From assembly GCA_024641725.1 (NCBI GenBank), contig JAHECM010000064.1:1-7983 (forward strand): a DNA stretch of 7,983 nt. Reading direction: 5' to 3'. This DNA is from Limnohabitans sp. Its GTDB lineage: Bacteria > Pseudomonadota > Gammaproteobacteria > Burkholderiales > Burkholderiaceae_C. Positions 6,829-7,983 of this stretch are shown here, piece by piece (positions within the stretch are counted from its first letter, which is position 1; each line of letters starts with the position of its first letter). A program made the translations under genes and the position numbers. The notes beneath the pieces are model-generated. The model searched no databases and was not told the DNA's origin. It saw nothing but the letters and a program-made list of their open reading frames with translations.

Positions 6829-6832
6829 CCTC
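6829..6832 (-). promoter_or_regulatory. Ribosome-binding site of ompR
   Basis: The minus strand reads GAGG 5 nt before the ompR ATG, inside the 18-bp gap after the bdhA stop codon. This short gap leaves no room for a separate promoter or terminator. Confidence 0.6.
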
Positions 6833-6841
6833 GGGATGGAT

Positions 6842-7612
6842 TTACTGCGCCGCCCAGCCGCCGTCCATGTTCCAGGCCACGCCACGCACGTTGTTGCCCG
6901 CAGCCGAGCAAAAGAACACGGCCAACTCGCCCAGCTCTTCAGGCGTGGTGAATTGCATGGAGGGTTCTTTCTCGCCCAGCAGCACTTTTTTGGCGTCATC
7001 GTTGGACAGGCCCATGGCTTGCGCTTTGGCGTCCACCTGTTTTTGCACCAAGGGGGTCAGCACCCAGCCGGGGCAAATGGCGTTGCAGGTCACGCCCGTG
7101 GTGGCGTTTTCGAGCGCGGTGACTTTGGTCAGGCCCACCACGCCATGTTTGGCGGCCACATAAGCCGATTTTTCGGCCGAGCCGACCAAGCCGTGGACGG
7201 AGGCGACGTTGATGATGCGGCCCCAGTTGGCCGCTTTCATGGCGGGCAGCGCCAGTCGGGTGGCGTGAAAGGCGCTGGAGAGGTTGATGGCGATGATCGC
7301 GTCCCAGCGCTCAATGGGGAAGTCCTCGATCTTGGCCACATGCTGGATGCCGGCGTTGTTGACCAAGATGTCCACGCGGCCGAAGGTGTCGGCCGCAAAG
7401 GCCATCATCGCTTCGATGTCTGAAGACTTGCTCATGTCTGCGCCGTGGTAGGCCACTTTCACGCCCAGTGCGGCGATTTCGGACTTGGGGCCTTCGACGT
7501 CACCGAAACCGTTGAGCACGATGTTGGCACCTTGACGCGCCAGGGACTTGGCAATGCCCAGTCCGATGCCGCTGGTGGAGCCTGTGACGAGTGCCGTTTT
7601 GCCTTTGAGCAT
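6842..7612 (-). CDS. bdhA: D-3-hydroxybutyrate dehydrogenase (short-chain dehydrogenase)
   Basis: This enzyme interconverts D-3-hydroxybutyrate and acetoacetate with NAD(H), in the cytoplasm, during breakdown of polyhydroxybutyrate or uptake of hydroxybutyrate. The 256-residue product is a classical short-chain dehydrogenase: cofactor loop TGSTSGIG (10-17), NNAG (85-88), and the catalytic S138, Y151 and K155 in NVASVHG and YVAAK. It also has Q90, H140, K148, W183, Q190 and W253, which match the substrate-binding residues I recall for the Pseudomonas fragi 3-hydroxybutyrate dehydrogenase structure. That makes this call more specific than a generic dehydrogenase; acetoacetyl-CoA reductase (PhaB) is a less likely alternative. 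A good Shine-Dalgarno sequence (GGAG, 8 nt upstream) fixes the start. It is the first gene of a likely bdhA-ompR-envZ transcript and is divergent from a hydrolase gene. Confidence 0.93.
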   Translation of the reverse strand: MLKGKTALVTGSTSGIGLGIAKSLARQGANIVLNGFGDVEGPKSEIAALGVKVAYHGADMSKSSDIEAMMAFAADTFGRVDILVNNAGIQHVAKIEDFPIERWDAIIAINLSSAFHATRLALPAMKAANWGRIINVASVHGLVGSAEKSAYVAAKHGVVGLTKVTALENATTGVTCNAICPGWVLTPLVQKQVDAKAQAMGLSNDDAKKVLLGEKEPSMQFTTPEELGELAVFFCSAAGNNVRGVAWNMDGGWAAQ

Positions 7613-7620
7613 TTTTCTTT

Positions 7621-7624
7621 CTCC
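7621..7624 (-). promoter_or_regulatory. Ribosome-binding site of bdhA
   Basis: The minus strand has CCGGAG followed by 8 A/G-rich bases and then the ATG at 7612. This is a textbook-strength site and the best on the minus strand of this window. Confidence 0.8.
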
Positions 7625-7650
7625 GGATGAATTACGATGATGAAAAACCC

Positions 7651-7656
7651 ATTATG
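7651..7656 (-). promoter_or_regulatory. Possible -10 element for bdhA-ompR-envZ
   Basis: The minus strand reads TCATAATGG, giving CATAAT, one mismatch from TATAAT. Transcription would start near 7644, leaving a leader of about 31 nt with the bdhA ribosome-binding site in it. No convincing -35 hexamer is seen at the expected spacing, so this is tentative. Confidence 0.35.
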
Positions 7657-7661
7657 ACCCG

Positions 7662-7685
7662 CCCCAAAGTCCTCTTTTTTTGGGG
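7662..7685 (+). promoter_or_regulatory. Stem-loop in the bdhA/hydrolase divergent region
   Basis: CCCCAAA (7662-7668) pairs perfectly with TTTGGGG (7679-7685) across a 10-nt T-rich loop. The region also has a run of seven T (7675-7681). On the plus strand it would lie in the hydrolase leader, 11 bp before the ATG at 7697, and its G-rich arm could hide the only purine-rich stretch near that start. The function is not known. Confidence 0.4.
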
Positions 7686-7696
7686 GCTGGGCCCGA

Positions 7697-7983
7697 ATGT
7701 TTCTGATTGTGAGCTTTGCCATGCAGCAGCCCCGCCTTGAATTCGTGACCTGTACTCACCCAGAGGGGGCGCACCGCATGGCCTATTGGGCTTGGGGAGA
7801 GGCTGGGGCGTCGCAGCTTGTGGTGTGTGTGCATGGTTTGACGCGCCAAGGTCGCGACTTTGACCTGTTGGCGCGCGAATTGGTGGCGCGTGGGGGTGGA
7901 CAGCTGCAGGTGATTTGTCCGGACGTGGCCGGTCGGGGCCAAAGCGAATGGCTGCCGCAGGCGGCGCTGTACCAGCTGCCGCA
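7697..7983 (+). CDS. Alpha/beta-fold hydrolase, N-terminal part (cut by window edge)
   Basis: The frame is open from ATG at 7697 to the right edge (95 complete codons). It shows the start of an alpha/beta hydrolase: a strand ending in VVCVHGLTRQGRDFDLLA, where the HG pair is the usual oxyanion-hole motif, then VICPDVAGRGQSEW, the strand and turn that normally follow. The nucleophile serine elbow and the catalytic histidine would lie beyond the window, so activity cannot be judged and the substrate is unknown. Two starts are possible in the same frame. ATG 7697 gives MFLIVSFAMQQP; ATG 7721 gives MQQPRLEFV, which looks more like a natural cytoplasmic N-terminus. Neither has a good ribosome-binding site, and I report the longer form. 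It is divergent from bdhA; a role in polyester or ester breakdown is only a guess from that neighbour. Confidence 0.8.
   Translation, partial: MFLIVSFAMQQPRLEFVTCTHPEGAHRMAYWAWGEAGASQLVVCVHGLTRQGRDFDLLARELVARGGGQLQVICPDVAGRGQSEWLPQAALYQLP

Noticed and set aside
6050..7423. Plus-strand 457-codon open frame opposite ompR and bdhA
   Set aside because: Same register effect as opposite mfd; both strands cannot plausibly code here, and the minus-strand proteins carry full sets of family motifs.
7654..7740. 28-codon plus-strand reading frame overlapping the hydrolase start, possibly a leader peptide
   Set aside because: No ribosome-binding site, no regulatory codon run, and it merely spans the hairpin; nothing distinguishes it from chance.
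1..7983. Search for tRNA, rRNA, riboswitch, CRISPR, insertion-sequence ends or prophage genes
   Set aside because: No cloverleaf, regularly spaced repeats, terminal inverted repeats with a transposase, or phage-like proteins were seen on either strand.

Overview
The window looks like an ordinary chromosomal segment of a GC-rich betaproteobacterium of the order Burkholderiales, most likely family Comamonadaceae. I judge this from the protein sequences: Mfd, IspD and OmpR carry the wording I associate with that family, for example the IspD start 'IPCAGTGSRAG' and the Mfd phrase 'NPDGTPALQEFLHLEYA'. This comes from memory, not from a database search. I see no mobile element, phage gene, CRISPR array, tRNA or rRNA. 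Coding density is very high and no gene-free stretch exceeds 170 bp.

Layout from left to right. Positions 1-3295 (minus strand) hold nearly all of mfd, the transcription-repair coupling factor; its last roughly 50-60 codons lie beyond the left edge. A 168-bp divergent control region (3296-3463) follows. It contains two back-to-back TACAAT -10 elements, a strong GC hairpin in the mfd leader, a 12-bp x 3 tandem repeat and a small palindrome around the ispD -10. On the plus strand, ispD (3464-4159) and ispF (4156-4635) overlap by ATGA and encode two enzymes of the methylerythritol phosphate (MEP) isoprenoid pathway. They converge on a minus-strand block that is transcribed in the order bdhA (3-hydroxybutyrate dehydrogenase, 7612-6842), ompR (6823-6074), envZ (6062-4695), with gaps of only 18 and 11 bp. 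An 84-bp divergent region then leads to the start of a plus-strand alpha/beta hydrolase gene that is cut by the right edge.

How the genes fit together. ispD and ispF catalyse steps 3 and 5 of the MEP route to IPP and DMAPP and are probably translationally coupled. OmpR and EnvZ form a classic two-component pair. The tight placement of bdhA in front of it suggests one transcript linking ketone-body/polyhydroxybutyrate metabolism with an envelope-stress-type sensor; that link is inferred from spacing only. Mfd acts alone on stalled RNA polymerase.

I did not find a convincing undescribed system. The points most worth a second look are the mfd/ispD divergent control region (5'-terminal hairpin, probable leaderless ispD mRNA, tandem repeat) and the apparent bdhA-ompR-envZ operon. 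Very long plus-strand open frames, including one of over 1,100 codons opposite mfd, are explained by codon usage and are not reported as genes.
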